Positions 1 through 8,294 are shown, counted from the stretch's first letter. The stretch: DNA of 36,554 nucleotides from Patescibacteria group bacterium UBA2100 (GCA_002331185.1 DCYW01000039.1:1-36554); one strand, 5' to 3'. The notes: generated by a model not told the origin, from the sequence alone. Made by a program: numbers and translations.

Positions 1-2
1 AC

Positions 3-29
3 CTACAAGATCTACTACGTGAAGTGTAG
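3..29 (+). CDS. possible 3' end of a truncated upstream gene
   Basis: One forward frame reads LQDLLREV and then TAG just before the first terminator. A terminator with T-runs on both sides implies a + strand gene ending here, but another frame also stops nearby (TGA at about 20-22). The product cannot be named from eight residues. The assignment rests only on position. Confidence 0.2.
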   Translation, partial: LQDLLREV

Positions 30-35
30 TAAAAA

Positions 36-64
36 ACGCCGAGAACATTCTCTCGGTGTTTTAC
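36..64. terminator. bidirectional hairpin terminator
   Basis: A 9-bp stem (ACGCCGAGA at 36-44 with TCTCGGTGT at 51-59, one G-T pair) encloses a 6-nt loop. T-runs flank it on both strands. It lies directly after the recombinase stop on the - strand and can also end the gene entering from the left. Confidence 0.8.
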
Positions 65-996
65 TTTCCTTTATTGTGGAATTTGGCGTGAATGTCCTTG
101 AGATGTTTGTCCGTAACATGTGTATATATTTGGGTGGTAGCGATATTCGCGTGCCCAAGTAATGCCTGCACGCTACGAATATCGGCCCCATTTTGAAGTA
201 AGTCGGTTGCGAAGCTATGCCGTAAACCATGTGGCGTAACTGTTTTTGTAATACCTGCTCGAGTTGCATAGTGTTTCACCGCGCGCTCAACACTCCTTGG
301 AGTAAGGCGCAAATCGTTGTGTTCGCTCGCATTGCGACCCATATTTACAAATAGTGCCTCATCTAAATCTTTCCTCTCATCTAAATAGCGCTGGACTGCC
401 TTCTTTGCCTCAGACGAAAAGAATACCACGCGCACCTTGTCGCCCTTACCGCGTACTGACATTTCATCTTTAGAAAGGTCGATATCGCTATTTAATGAAG
501 TGAGCTCTGAAACACGGAGACCTGTTGAGAATAAGAGTTGTAACATCGCATTGTCGCGAATCGCTCTTAATTTCACCGCTTCATCCTCAGCTTCTTTGTA
601 TGCCTGCATGGGCGCCGCGAGCAATCGGTTTAATTCTGCGCGCGTAATTAAATCAAGGTCGCGCTGAGGTACTTTTGCTAATTCAATACGCTCAGGAGAA
701 AGACTCGTAATGCCACGTTTGCGCAAAAATTTGAGAAACGCTCGTATAGCAATAAGGTAGTAGTTCTGTGTCCGTCGTTTTAATGTTCCTCCGTCTTGTG
801 TAACCTGCCTATTAAGCCATAGACGAAATTCTCGCACTTTTGCTTCAGTGATATCTTTCGGATTCTTCACTTTGGTGTGGTCAAAAAATCGTACGAGATA
901 TCTGTCATAATTTTCGACTGTCTTCACTGCACGTCCACGCTCTATTTCGAGATATTCAAGAAATTCTTGCTTATTTTTTTCGAGATTTGAGCTCAT
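61..996 (-). CDS. Xer-type tyrosine recombinase
   Basis: A 311-residue integrase-fold recombinase. Residues about 8-95 form the SAM-like core-binding domain; residues about 115-305 form the catalytic domain. All catalytic residues are visible: Arg161 (STGLRVSEL), Lys184/187 region (GKGDK), His256 and Arg259 (HGLRHSF), His282 (LLGHANI) and nucleophile Tyr291 (QIYTHV). Length and motifs fit XerC/XerD, which resolve chromosome dimers at dif. As the only recombinase here it could be a sole XerH-like enzyme. The start at 996 is preferred over an upstream ATG at 1026: a TACACT hexamer at 1004-1009 (-) lies 7 nt before it, and residues of the longer form precede the normal N-terminus. No att repeats or phage genes adjoin it, so a housekeeping role is more likely than a prophage integrase. 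Confidence 0.9.
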   Translation of the reverse strand: MSSNLEKNKQEFLEYLEIERGRAVKTVENYDRYLVRFFDHTKVKNPKDITEAKVREFRLWLNRQVTQDGGTLKRRTQNYYLIAIRAFLKFLRKRGITSLSPERIELAKVPQRDLDLITRAELNRLLAAPMQAYKEAEDEAVKLRAIRDNAMLQLLFSTGLRVSELTSLNSDIDLSKDEMSVRGKGDKVRVVFFSSEAKKAVQRYLDERKDLDEALFVNMGRNASEHNDLRLTPRSVERAVKHYATRAGITKTVTPHGLRHSFATDLLQNGADIRSVQALLGHANIATTQIYTHVTDKHLKDIHAKFHNKGK

Positions 997-1148
997 TATG
1001 CGTAGTGTATCATGCGCGTCGCACAATTAGTTACCTGGTTGCACAGCATCAGGATGGGGTTGCCAATAGATATAAACTGTGCTATATTTGTCACACGTCC
1101 GGATATGTTGTTTCGTACAGCAATCACCGGGCATATTTTGTGTATATC

Positions 1149-1415
1149 ATGCTTACAAAACGACAAAAAGCTAACGCTCTTAAAAAAGGACAACGACACG
1201 ATGCTGATACTGGTTCTCCAGAGGCGCAAGTGGCAGTTTTGAGTAAACGTATCGACGAGCTTGCTTCACACCTTAAGAAGAACCATAAGGATAACCACTC
1301 ACGTCGAGGTCTTCTACAGATGGTCGCAGATCGCCGAAAGCACCTTAAGTATCTTGAGGGTAAAGACTCAAAAGTATATAGTAAGCTCGTAAAAGCACTC
1401 GGATTAAAAAAATAA
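1149..1415 (+). CDS. rpsO: 30S ribosomal protein S15
   Basis: An 88-residue protein of the usual S15 length. It contributes to the central domain of the small subunit by binding 16S rRNA and bridging to 23S rRNA. The diagnostic stretches are present: TGSPEAQVAVLSKRI near residues 21-35, the HLKKNHKDNHSRRGLL loop, and VADRRKHLKYL. The ATG at 1149 gives the family N-terminus (MLTKRQKANAL); upstream in-frame starts only add unrelated residues. In many bacteria rpsO is followed directly by pnp. Here pnp is on the same strand about 1.5 kb downstream, separated by two genes. The gene has its own terminator. Confidence 0.97.
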   Translation: MLTKRQKANALKKGQRHDADTGSPEAQVAVLSKRIDELASHLKKNHKDNHSRRGLLQMVADRRKHLKYLEGKDSKVYSKLVKALGLKK

Positions 1416-1441
1416 TTTTTAATAAAAAAGAACGCTCCTAT

Positions 1442-1466
1442 AAAAGTGCGCCTCGGTGCACTTTTT
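1442..1466 (+). terminator. terminator of rpsO
   Basis: AAAAGTGC (1442-1449) pairs with GCACTTTT (1458-1465) around a short loop, ending in a T-run. It sits 26 nt after the rpsO stop. Confidence 0.8.
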
Positions 1467-1547
1467 GCATTCTTGGTTAGTCGTACTGTATGATAGACAC
1501 ACGGTCGAATTTTTTACTCGATGTAATTTTTTTAAGAAACTATTTTT

Positions 1548-2087
1548 ATGTCAGTTATTAAACACAAAGAACAACGTGTCGGTGTTTTCATCGACACTCA
1601 AAACCTCTACCATAGCGCAAAGAACATCTACAAGGCAAAAGTCAATTTTGATAATGTCTTGAAAGAAAGTGTTGCAGGCCGTCAGCTCATACGAGCACGT
1701 GCATATGTGGTTACTACGGAATCAGGCGAAGAGCAGAGCTTCTTTGAAGCCATGAAAAAGCTTGGTATCGAAATCATCACTAAAGATTTACAAATCTTTT
1801 TTGGTGGTGCAAAGAAAGCCGATTGGGATGTTGGGATGGCAATTGATGCGGTAACTATGGCACCTAAGCTCGATGCCGTGATACTGGCAACAGGGGACGG
1901 TGACTTTATTCCGCTTGTGGAATACCTCCAACGCCATTCAGGAACGCAGGTTGAGGTTATTAGCTTTGGTAAATCTTCATCATCAAAACTCCGTGAAGTC
2001 TGCGACGACTTCATTGATATGGATGAAGACCCGAAAAAATACCTCATTGCTCATCGTAACTGGAAGATTCCAGGAATTACCGGATAG
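1548..2087 (+). CDS. NYN (LabA/DUF88-type PIN-like) domain protein
   Basis: A 179-residue cytosolic protein with the NYN fold over most of its length. The acidic residues expected for metal binding are visible: Asp16 in VFIDTQNLYH, Asp92/Asp94 in KKADWDVGMAIDA, Asp100, and Asp117/Asp119 in ATGDGDFIPLV. NYN proteins are PIN-like and generally presumed to be metal-dependent RNA nucleases. Lying between rpsO and pnp, it may belong to an RNA-processing neighbourhood, but that is an inference from position. The ATG at 1548 directly precedes the conserved region, and a TATGAT hexamer at about 1488-1493 could serve the gene with a leader of about 50 nt. It is separated by terminators on both sides and is therefore monocistronic. 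Confidence 0.85.
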   Translation: MSVIKHKEQRVGVFIDTQNLYHSAKNIYKAKVNFDNVLKESVAGRQLIRARAYVVTTESGEEQSFFEAMKKLGIEIITKDLQIFFGGAKKADWDVGMAIDAVTMAPKLDAVILATGDGDFIPLVEYLQRHSGTQVEVISFGKSSSSKLREVCDDFIDMDEDPKKYLIAHRNWKIPGITG

Positions 2088-2107
2088 CAGTTTATTTCAA
2101 TAGAAAT

Positions 2108-2137
2108 AGAAAAAGCGGTCATGTGACCGCTTTTTCT
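2108..2137. terminator. perfect 14-bp bidirectional terminator
   Basis: The arms at 2108-2121 and 2124-2137 are exact reverse complements (core AAAAAGCGGTCA) with a 2-nt apparent loop. T-runs in both directions separate the convergent NYN gene and the hydrolase. Confidence 0.9.
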
Positions 2138-2718
2138 TATGCTTCTTTGATGTGTGCCATAAGTTCTGGGAAATCTGGCGTAAGAAAATGCCCTCGTTCG
2201 TAAAATTGCACAAACTCTGCCTTTGGCAACAACGTCTGTAACTGTACAGAATCTTCATACGGAACAAGCGAATCGTCTTTAGAATGATATATGTACACCT
2301 TTGATACTTGCTTTGATACGTTGCTAACCATCTCTGTTAATCCAAAACCTCCAACTCCATCAAATGCAGGCGCTACCAAATGTAGTGATCGTATGCTTTT
2401 AGGTAGGATATGCTCTGACAAATACTGAGCTAAAAATGTAGCGCCGAGTGAGTGCCCCACAAGAGTAATTTCGTTTTCTAGATGAATAATATATTTTTCA
2501 AACCATAACTCCCATTCAGGATATTTCGCATTCTGTGGACTGGGCATACGTGGGCGAATAATATTCCAGTCAGCATCAAGAAATTCCTCATAACGATCAC
2601 GCCATTTTTCAGCAGATAATACATCAAGACTATCTATCTCAAATGCTTTAAGGTACTCCCAATATTCTTCATACGAATCAAACCATTCACCTCCATGAAT
2701 ATGCACTAGCTGTTTCAT
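2137..2718 (-). CDS. alpha/beta hydrolase, RBBP9/YdeN-like
   Basis: A 193-residue single-domain serine hydrolase. The catalytic triad can be placed: nucleophile Ser90 in the elbow TLVGHSLGAT, the acid at Asp148/149 in HSKDDSLVPY, and His177 in ERGHFL. An N-terminal HIHGG loop could form the oxyanion hole. Size and layout match the RBBP9/YdeN family of small hydrolases, whose natural substrates are generally unknown. No signal peptide or membrane segment is seen, so it should be cytosolic. Its promoter would be in 2719-2770, where a TATGTT hexamer lies about 16 nt upstream of the start on the - strand. Its stop overlaps the shared terminator by 1 nt. It interrupts the common rpsO-pnp order on the opposite strand. 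Confidence 0.85.
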   Translation of the reverse strand: MKQLVHIHGGEWFDSYEEYWEYLKAFEIDSLDVLSAEKWRDRYEEFLDADWNIIRPRMPSPQNAKYPEWELWFEKYIIHLENEITLVGHSLGATFLAQYLSEHILPKSIRSLHLVAPAFDGVGGFGLTEMVSNVSKQVSKVYIYHSKDDSLVPYEDSVQLQTLLPKAEFVQFYERGHFLTPDFPELMAHIKEA

Positions 2719-2872
2719 AGAGACGAGTCTAACATATCGTTTGAGTTACCGTGAGAATTTGATAGAGTTCAAAATAGTTATAAATAATCGTGGTGTTTAG
2801 ATCACAGTGGTACACAGATTTTAAGCAAGCATTGTGTAATACTGAAATTTAGGCATCACGCAATAATGACGT

Positions 2873-5047
2873 ATGCAAAAAAAGGAATATTCGATTGAGA
2901 TAGGAGGTAAAACTCTTACTGCTCAATTCACTGATTTAGCAGATCAAGCGAACGGCTCAGTTATTTTGAGTTATGGCAACACAGCCGTTATGGCAACAGC
3001 CGTTATGGGTGGGGAGCGTGAAGGACAAGACTGGTTTCCGTTATCAGTAGAATTTGAAGAAAAATTTTACGCAGCTGGTGCAATTCTTGGAAGTCGCTTT
3101 CAGCGTCGTGAAGGACGACCTTCAGAAGAAGCGGTACTTTCAGCGCGTGTTGTCGACCGAACTATACGACCACTATTCGACCAAACATTACGTCGCGACA
3201 TTCAAGTAATCGTAACGGTTTTAGCAATCGATGAAGAAGATCCAGATGTACTGGGCGTTATCGCTGCATCACTTGCATTAAGTACATCTGATATCCCCTG
3301 GAATGGTCCTGTAAGCGCTGTCCGCATCGGGCAGGTAGCAGATGATAAAGCATTTATCATCAACCCTTCCTACACACAACGAACTGCAGATGTTGAAGTA
3401 CTCGACCTATTAGCCTGTGGGCAAGATGGAAATATCAACATGATAGAGGTTGGATCAAAAGAAGTACCTGAAGAACGTCTTGTTGAAGGAATGGGAGCAG
3501 CTGTCGCAGTTCATAACACTCTCCAAGAGTGGCAAAAGAGTATCGTTAAAGAAATCGGAAAAGAGAAACAAGAGATTCCAACTCAAAAGATTCACGAGAC
3601 AGTTTCCTCACTCTTTGAAACTGAAATAAAACCAAAGATGAGCGAATATGTCTTTGGTGAAAAAGGTGCCTATGCACTCAAAAACGAGTGGATGACGCTA
3701 GTGAAAGAACAACTACCAGAAGAAGCCGCAAATGCAGCTGCGTACTTTGAAATACAAGTGGACGAATTCGTGCATGTCGAAGCGCTCGAGAATGATCGCC
3801 GACAAGATGGACGAAAGATGGATGAAATACGAGAGCTGTACGCTCAAGCCGGAGGCATTTCTGGTCTTATTCACGGAACTGGTATTTTCTATCGAGGCGG
3901 AACGCATGTACTTTCTGCTCTTACTCTAGGAGGGCCTGATGACGCGCAGCTTGTAGACACGATTGAATTCCAAGACACAAAGAAGCGTTACATGCATCAC
4001 TACAATTTTCCACCGTTTTCAGTAGGCGAGACAGGTCGTGTGGGTGGTTTTAATCGTCGTATGATAGGGCACGGTGCACTTGCTGAAAAAGCGCTTCTTC
4101 CCGTACTGCCGAGCAAAGAAGATTTTCCCTACACTATTCGAATTGTCTCTGAAACTATGGCAAGCAACGGATCGAGCTCCCAAGCAAGTGTATGTGGTTC
4201 TACCTTAGCCCTTATGGATGCTGGTGTTCCTATTACACGCCCTGTGGCAGGTATTGCGATGGGTATGATGAGTGACAGGAACGGCAACTACAAAATATTG
4301 ACCGACATTCAAGGGCCAGAAGATCACTTTGGTGACATGGATTTCAAAGTAGCAGGAACCACCGCGGGTGTAACTGCTGTGCAGATGGACGTAAAGGTTG
4401 CAGGAGTACCTGTGCCAGTACTTGCGGAAGCGTTTGCCCAAGCGAAAACAGCGCGCCTACAAATTATGGATAAAATACTCGAGGCAATCAAAGAGCCACG
4501 CGCTGACATCAACCCACGTGCACCAAAAATTATTTCACTCCATATCAATGAAGATCAAATAGGTCTTGTTATCGGCCCGGGAGGTAAGACTATAAACGGT
4601 ATAAAAGACCAAACAGGAGCTACTGAGATATCTATTGAAGACGATGGGTCAGTGTTCATCACCGGACAAAATGGAACCGCGGAGGAAGCAGCAAAGATGA
4701 TTGAAGAACTCACCCATGAATATGTGGCAGGTGAACGCTTTGACGGACAAGTAACACGAATAATGGACTTCGGAGCATTCGTGCGCATTGGAGCACAGAC
4801 AGAAGGCTTGGTACATATATCAGAACTTGCGCCATTTCGTATTAACTCGGTAACTGATGTAGTGAAAGAAGGTGAGCGTGTTCCTGTTATAATCAAAGAG
4901 ATTGATGACAAGAAACGTATCAACCTTTCTATAAAAGATGTTGATCCGAAATTTGCATCAAACAAGGGTATTGTGCCACCAACTTCAAACGAACGTCATG
5001 CCTCAGAATCAAAACCAAAAACCAACGGAAAAAAACGAAGTGAGTGA
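2873..5047 (+). CDS. pnp: polynucleotide phosphorylase
   Basis: A 724-residue 3'-to-5' exoribonuclease that degrades RNA phosphorolytically, releasing nucleoside diphosphates. Domains in order: first RNase PH (about 10-140, with FQRREGRPSEE), an all-helical linker (about 230-310), second RNase PH (about 315-545), KH (about 555-612, GPGG near 567) and S1 (about 622-690). In the second PH domain the phosphate site NGSSSQAS and the acidic catalytic segment FGDMDFKVAGT are intact. A charged tail of about 34 residues ends the protein. Length is normal. No Shine-Dalgarno is evident before the ATG at 2873. The gene after it starts inside its 3' end, so the two are probably co-transcribed. Confidence 0.97.
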   Translation: MQKKEYSIEIGGKTLTAQFTDLADQANGSVILSYGNTAVMATAVMGGEREGQDWFPLSVEFEEKFYAAGAILGSRFQRREGRPSEEAVLSARVVDRTIRPLFDQTLRRDIQVIVTVLAIDEEDPDVLGVIAASLALSTSDIPWNGPVSAVRIGQVADDKAFIINPSYTQRTADVEVLDLLACGQDGNINMIEVGSKEVPEERLVEGMGAAVAVHNTLQEWQKSIVKEIGKEKQEIPTQKIHETVSSLFETEIKPKMSEYVFGEKGAYALKNEWMTLVKEQLPEEAANAAAYFEIQVDEFVHVEALENDRRQDGRKMDEIRELYAQAGGISGLIHGTGIFYRGGTHVLSALTLGGPDDAQLVDTIEFQDTKKRYMHHYNFPPFSVGETGRVGGFNRRMIGHGALAEKALLPVLPSKEDFPYTIRIVSETMASNGSSSQASVCGSTLALMDAGVPITRPVAGIAMGMMSDRNGNYKILTDIQGPEDHFGDMDFKVAGTTAGVTAVQMDVKVAGVPVPVLAEAFAQAKTARLQIMDKILEAIKEPRADINPRAPKIISLHINEDQIGLVIGPGGKTINGIKDQTGATEISIEDDGSVFITGQNGTAEEAAKMIEELTHEYVAGERFDGQVTRIMDFGAFVRIGAQTEGLVHISELAPFRINSVTDVVKEGERVPVIIKEIDDKKRINLSIKDVDPKFASNKGIVPPTSNERHASESKPKTNGKKRSE

Positions 5048-6083
5048 ACCTATCCAAGGAACACCTAAGCCTCTAAAAGCTGCGTCGGTACGCACCTTCC
5101 GTGGTGATCTTTCCAAAAGCGGTGTAGAGGGTTCGCGCATGGCAGCCACACTAGAGCCACCGAAGCCGGCTTCACCAGATGTTCAGAAATCTGAAAGCAC
5201 ACATGCACAAGCGATCCCAAAAAATAAGGCAATTGTTCATACATTTAAAGATGACATACAACATCTCGTACGCAATCAAAAAACATCTCTCACGCGTATT
5301 GCAGCAATGGAGAGCAATCGACGTGCGAACGATAGCCCGAGAGAAGACATTGAGGAGGAACCAAAAAAGGCGATGGTTATTGTTTTCCTAACAATTTTAT
5401 TTGTTATCATTGCATCTCTCTTTGTCCTTGGTTCATATTATGCATACCGTCTTAATACCACTCCGCCTGCAGCACAGCAGGGCACTTCATCCTTTATCTT
5501 TATCGAAGGGCGAGAGTACGTTGATGTAACCGGAGTACAAGCGCGCGATGTAATAGAATTACTCGCATCAGTACGACGAAATACTTTTTTCTCGCTTGGT
5601 TCAATGGTAGAACTGTATCTCACCGAAAAAATTACTGGTGAAAATGAACAGGAAGTAAGTGAGCGCTTAGATTCAAAATATTTTTTAGAAACCATACGAG
5701 CACGAATTCCAATAACCTTTTTGCAAACACTCGGAGAAGACTACATACTCGGCATCCACGTTCTTGATGAAAACATCCCATTCCTTTTGCTTACCACTCG
5801 CTCATATGGGAATGCTTTTGCAGGCATGCTTGCATGGGAAAAAAGTATCGAGGAGGACCTCCTCCCTCTCTTCAGTCCTCGTTCATCATTTATAAAACCA
5901 GCAAGTGCAACAGGAGCAAACATTTTTGAAGACACTGTTATGGACAACCTTGATGTACGTATATTGTATGATGAAGATGGTATAGCTCGTATAATGTATG
6001 CTTTTATCGGCCAGGATGCCATAGCTATCACGACTGACGCTCGAACGCTTACGGAGCTTGCGAATAGATTTCGTGTACGCTAG
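4998..6083 (+). CDS. single-pass membrane protein of unknown function
   Basis: I do not recognise this 361-residue protein. Residues 1 to about 125 are hydrophilic, rich in Pro, Lys and Ser, and presumably cytoplasmic. One membrane segment follows (about 130-152, MVIVFLTILFVIIASLFVLG). An extracytoplasmic domain of about 200 residues with alternating strands and helices then runs to the end. The start is uncertain: ATG 4998 overlaps pnp by 50 nt, while an in-frame GTG at 5040 overlaps it by only 8 nt (GTGAGTGA) and would give 347 residues. An ATG at 5139 is also possible. No hairpin follows its stop. Overlap with pnp suggests translational coupling but not a shared function. Confidence 0.8.
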   Translation: MPQNQNQKPTEKNEVSEPIQGTPKPLKAASVRTFRGDLSKSGVEGSRMAATLEPPKPASPDVQKSESTHAQAIPKNKAIVHTFKDDIQHLVRNQKTSLTRIAAMESNRRANDSPREDIEEEPKKAMVIVFLTILFVIIASLFVLGSYYAYRLNTTPPAAQQGTSSFIFIEGREYVDVTGVQARDVIELLASVRRNTFFSLGSMVELYLTEKITGENEQEVSERLDSKYFLETIRARIPITFLQTLGEDYILGIHVLDENIPFLLLTTRSYGNAFAGMLAWEKSIEEDLLPLFSPRSSFIKPASATGANIFEDTVMDNLDVRILYDEDGIARIMYAFIGQDAIAITTDARTLTELANRFRVR

Positions 6084-6107
6084 CTAAACCAATTTCGTCA
6101 AGATATG

Positions 6108-6134
6108 TTGCAGATTTACAAAATAGTGTATAGT
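6108..6134 (+). promoter_or_regulatory. promoter of the DksA-like gene
   Basis: TTGCAG (6108-6113) and TATAGT (6129-6134) are separated by 15 nt. The start codon at 6143 lies 8 nt after the -10 element, predicting an mRNA with almost no leader. Confidence 0.5.
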
Positions 6135-6142
6135 AGTCCACT

Positions 6143-6508
6143 ATGGTAGATTCACGAACAATAAAGAAACTGGAGGAGCGTCTAACCCAAGAAAAGGCAA
6201 TTCTTGAGATTGAACTTTCTGATATTGGAAAAGTCGATCAATCGAACCCTCGAAACTGGGAAGGTACAAATGGTGATTATGAGACAGGCACAGCTGATGC
6301 TGCAATACTTGCAGATCGATTCGAAGAGAAGACAACAAATAGTGGTATCGTTACTGAGCTTGAAGAGCGTTTTAATAATATTAAAGACGCACTCGTACGT
6401 ATCAAAAAAGATACATACGGTAAATGTAATGAGTGTGGTGAAAAAATCCCTCTCGAACGCCTCGAAGCAAACCCTGCCGCAGCCACCTGTGTTGCACACG
6501 CGGACTAA
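6143..6508 (+). CDS. DksA/TraR-type zinc-finger protein
   Basis: A 121-residue DksA/TraR family protein. The N-terminal half is helical and charged; the acidic segment GDYETGTADAA fits the coiled-coil tip region of such proteins. The C-terminal finger has Cys95, Cys98 (KCNECGEKI) and then Cys116 and His119 (ATCVAHAD), giving a C-C-C-H set where E. coli DksA has four cysteines. Family members bind the RNA polymerase secondary channel and tune initiation, often with ppGpp. Whether this one does is unknown. It is monocistronic, with its own -10 element and a strong terminator. Confidence 0.88.
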   Translation: MVDSRTIKKLEERLTQEKAILEIELSDIGKVDQSNPRNWEGTNGDYETGTADAAILADRFEEKTTNSGIVTELEERFNNIKDALVRIKKDTYGKCNECGEKIPLERLEANPAAATCVAHAD

Positions 6509-6542
6509 TTACTCGCTCAAAAAGCGCTTAACAAAGGACTGA

Positions 6543-6575
6543 CGAATGCCTCAATAAATTGAGGCATTCGTTTTT
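6543..6575 (+). terminator. terminator with the 13-bp GAATGCCTCAAT stem
   Basis: The arms 6543-6555 and 6558-6570 are exact reverse complements (CGAATGCCTCAAT), with loop AA and a T-run after them. The same stem recurs at 36528-36554 after tyrS. Confidence 0.92.
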
Positions 6576-6626
6576 ATATGATGCTGAAGTTTTAAACATC
6601 CTTCTCTTTCCCGGTTTTGAATACGG

Positions 6627-6632
6627 TATACT
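6627..6632 (+). promoter_or_regulatory. -10 element of comM
   Basis: TATACT ends 6 nt before the ATG at 6639, so transcription should begin at or next to the start codon. No clear -35 is visible. Confidence 0.5.
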
Positions 6633-6638
6633 CATATA

Positions 6639-8168
6639 ATGTCCTTTGCTCAAGTTTTTAGTGCTCAAACGTCACTCCTTTCTGCTCATATTGTTACAAT
6701 AGAAATTGATCTCTCAACAGGCCTCCACGCCTTCTCGGTGGTTGGTCTACCCGACAAAGCTGTCGAAGAATCCCGTGACAGAGTAAGCGCGGCGTTAAAA
6801 AATGCTGACTTTGAAAAAAGTTCGGATTTTAAAGCACCAAAACATAACAATAGGAAAATTGTTGTGTCTCTTGCACCTGCCGAACTAAAGAAAGAAGGCC
6901 CTCTTTTTGATGTGCCGATTGCTATCGCCTACCTACTGGCAAGTGGTGAGCTACAAACACCAATCGAGGATTTTCTTTTTTTCGGTGAACTTTCATTGGA
7001 CGGGAAAGTGAAAGCGACAACTGGTGTATTGCCATTGGTGCAAAAAGCACAGCGCGAAGGCTTCGCGGCAGTTTTCGTACCGGAAGAAAATGCGGCTGAA
7101 GCAGCACTTATAGACGACATTACTATTTTCCCTACAGCTACACTATCGCAGATTATCGCTCACCTTCGTGGTATAGAAGAAATCACTCCCTTCACTGATC
7201 CGCCACCTCTTGCATCGTATACGCCTGAAAATCATCTTGAATCTATACGAGGTCAGGATCATGCAAAACGCGGACTCACTATTGCTGCTGCAGGAGGTCA
7301 TAACATTGCGTTGTTTGGCCCTCCCGGAACAGGAAAAACGATGTTAGCAAAAGCACTGTGTTCCTTACTTCCTAACTTGTCTCACGAACTCGCGCTGGAG
7401 GTAACGAGTATCCACTCAATCGCAGGTACACTTACCGAGACTCTTGTTGAACGCCCACCATTACGGAACCCACATCACACAGCAAGCTACGTGTCATTGG
7501 TTGGCGGTGGCACCATACCGCGCCCAGGGGAAATAACACTCGCTCATCGTGGTGTTCTTTTTCTTGATGAATTTCCTGAATTTGATAAACGTGTCATTAA
7601 CGCACTGCGCCAACCACTTGAAGATAAGATAGTTTCGATAACTCGCGCAAAAGGTTCTGCAGTATTTCCGTCTGATTTCATTCTCATTGCAGCACTTAAC
7701 CCTTGTCCATGTGGCTACTACGGCAGTCATAAATGCACCTGTGCACCTGCTGCACTTCAGCGATACCAACAAAAACTATCAGGCCCCATAATGGATCGTA
7801 TAGATATGTGGATTGAGGTTGGTGCGATAGAACACAGTAAGTTGCTCGAAAAGCCAAACGAAAGTGGCGAGTCAGACGCGATACGCAAGAAAATCACTCG
7901 CGCACGGACACTCCAAAAGAAACGATTCAAAAAAACCGACCGTCTTAACAGTGGTATGACCCCAAAAGGATTGGTTCATCATGCGTCATTATCAGAAAAG
8001 TGCGCTAATATTCTCAATACTGCAGCAACCAAAATGGACCTTTCGCCCCGAGCGTACCATCGTTGTATAAAGTTAGCGCGCACTATCGCTGATATTGAAG
8101 ATTCAAAAGATATACAAGAATCTCACATTCTTGAAGCCCTCCAATATCGACCCAAACAAGAGAGATAA
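6639..8168 (+). CDS. comM: YifB/ComM family Mg-chelatase-like AAA+ ATPase
   Basis: A 509-residue AAA+ protein with the YifB/ComM layout. The N-terminal ChlI-like domain (about 1-170) includes GLPDKAVEESRDRV. The AAA+ core has Walker A GPPGTGKT (about 227-234) and Walker B VLFLDEFPEF (about 306-315). The cysteine cluster NPCPCGYYG with KCTC follows, then the Mg-chelatase C-terminal domain (about 410-505). ComM is a hexameric helicase promoting branch migration during integration of transformed DNA in Gram-negative bacteria. In this lineage the most conservative role is recombination during natural transformation. Such a role would fit a DNA-uptake function for the secretion-like block 6 kb away, but that link is speculative. 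Length is normal. Confidence 0.93.
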   Translation: MSFAQVFSAQTSLLSAHIVTIEIDLSTGLHAFSVVGLPDKAVEESRDRVSAALKNADFEKSSDFKAPKHNNRKIVVSLAPAELKKEGPLFDVPIAIAYLLASGELQTPIEDFLFFGELSLDGKVKATTGVLPLVQKAQREGFAAVFVPEENAAEAALIDDITIFPTATLSQIIAHLRGIEEITPFTDPPPLASYTPENHLESIRGQDHAKRGLTIAAAGGHNIALFGPPGTGKTMLAKALCSLLPNLSHELALEVTSIHSIAGTLTETLVERPPLRNPHHTASYVSLVGGGTIPRPGEITLAHRGVLFLDEFPEFDKRVINALRQPLEDKIVSITRAKGSAVFPSDFILIAALNPCPCGYYGSHKCTCAPAALQRYQQKLSGPIMDRIDMWIEVGAIEHSKLLEKPNESGESDAIRKKITRARTLQKKRFKKTDRLNSGMTPKGLVHHASLSEKCANILNTAATKMDLSPRAYHRCIKLARTIADIEDSKDIQESHILEALQYRPKQER

Positions 8169-8197
8169 ACCACCAGAGTGCTGCATTATGGTGGTTT
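8167..8197 (+). terminator. probable terminator of comM
   Basis: AAACCACC (8167-8174), overlapping the stop codon, pairs with GGTGGTTT (8190-8197) across a 15-nt loop. The T-run is short, so efficiency is uncertain. Confidence 0.55.
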
Positions 8198-8218
8198 ATT
8201 AGCGATTAATCGCTAATA
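8197..8218. repeat. 22-bp perfect palindrome
   Basis: The halves 8197-8207 and 8208-8218 (TATTAGCGATT and its reverse complement) are perfectly symmetric. It directly abuts the comM terminator stem. It could be an operator-type protein-binding site or an extension of the terminator fold. Confidence 0.7.
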
Positions 8219-8226
8219 TTTAAAAT

Positions 8227-8264
8227 GTCCGAGAATATATCAGTTAACTGATATATTCTTGGGC
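8227..8264 (+). repeat. 38-bp near-perfect inverted repeat
   Basis: The inner 28 bp (8232-8259, centred on GTTAAC) is a perfect palindrome. The outer part extends it to 19 pairs per arm with two pairs that are G-U only in the + strand RNA (8231/8260 and 8228/8263). It lies just upstream of, and touches, the -35 of the next gene. It may be an operator, or a hairpin in comM read-through RNA. Confidence 0.7.
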
Positions 8265-8294
8265 TTTACACCAAGTGGGTACGAGGTATACAAT
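8265..8294 (+). promoter_or_regulatory. sigma70-type promoter of the 8332 gene
   Basis: TTTACA (8265-8270) and TATACA (8287-8292) are 16 nt apart, with an alternative -10 TACAAT at 8289-8294. It is one of the few -35/-10 pairs in the window with both boxes good, and it adjoins the large inverted repeat. Confidence 0.6.
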
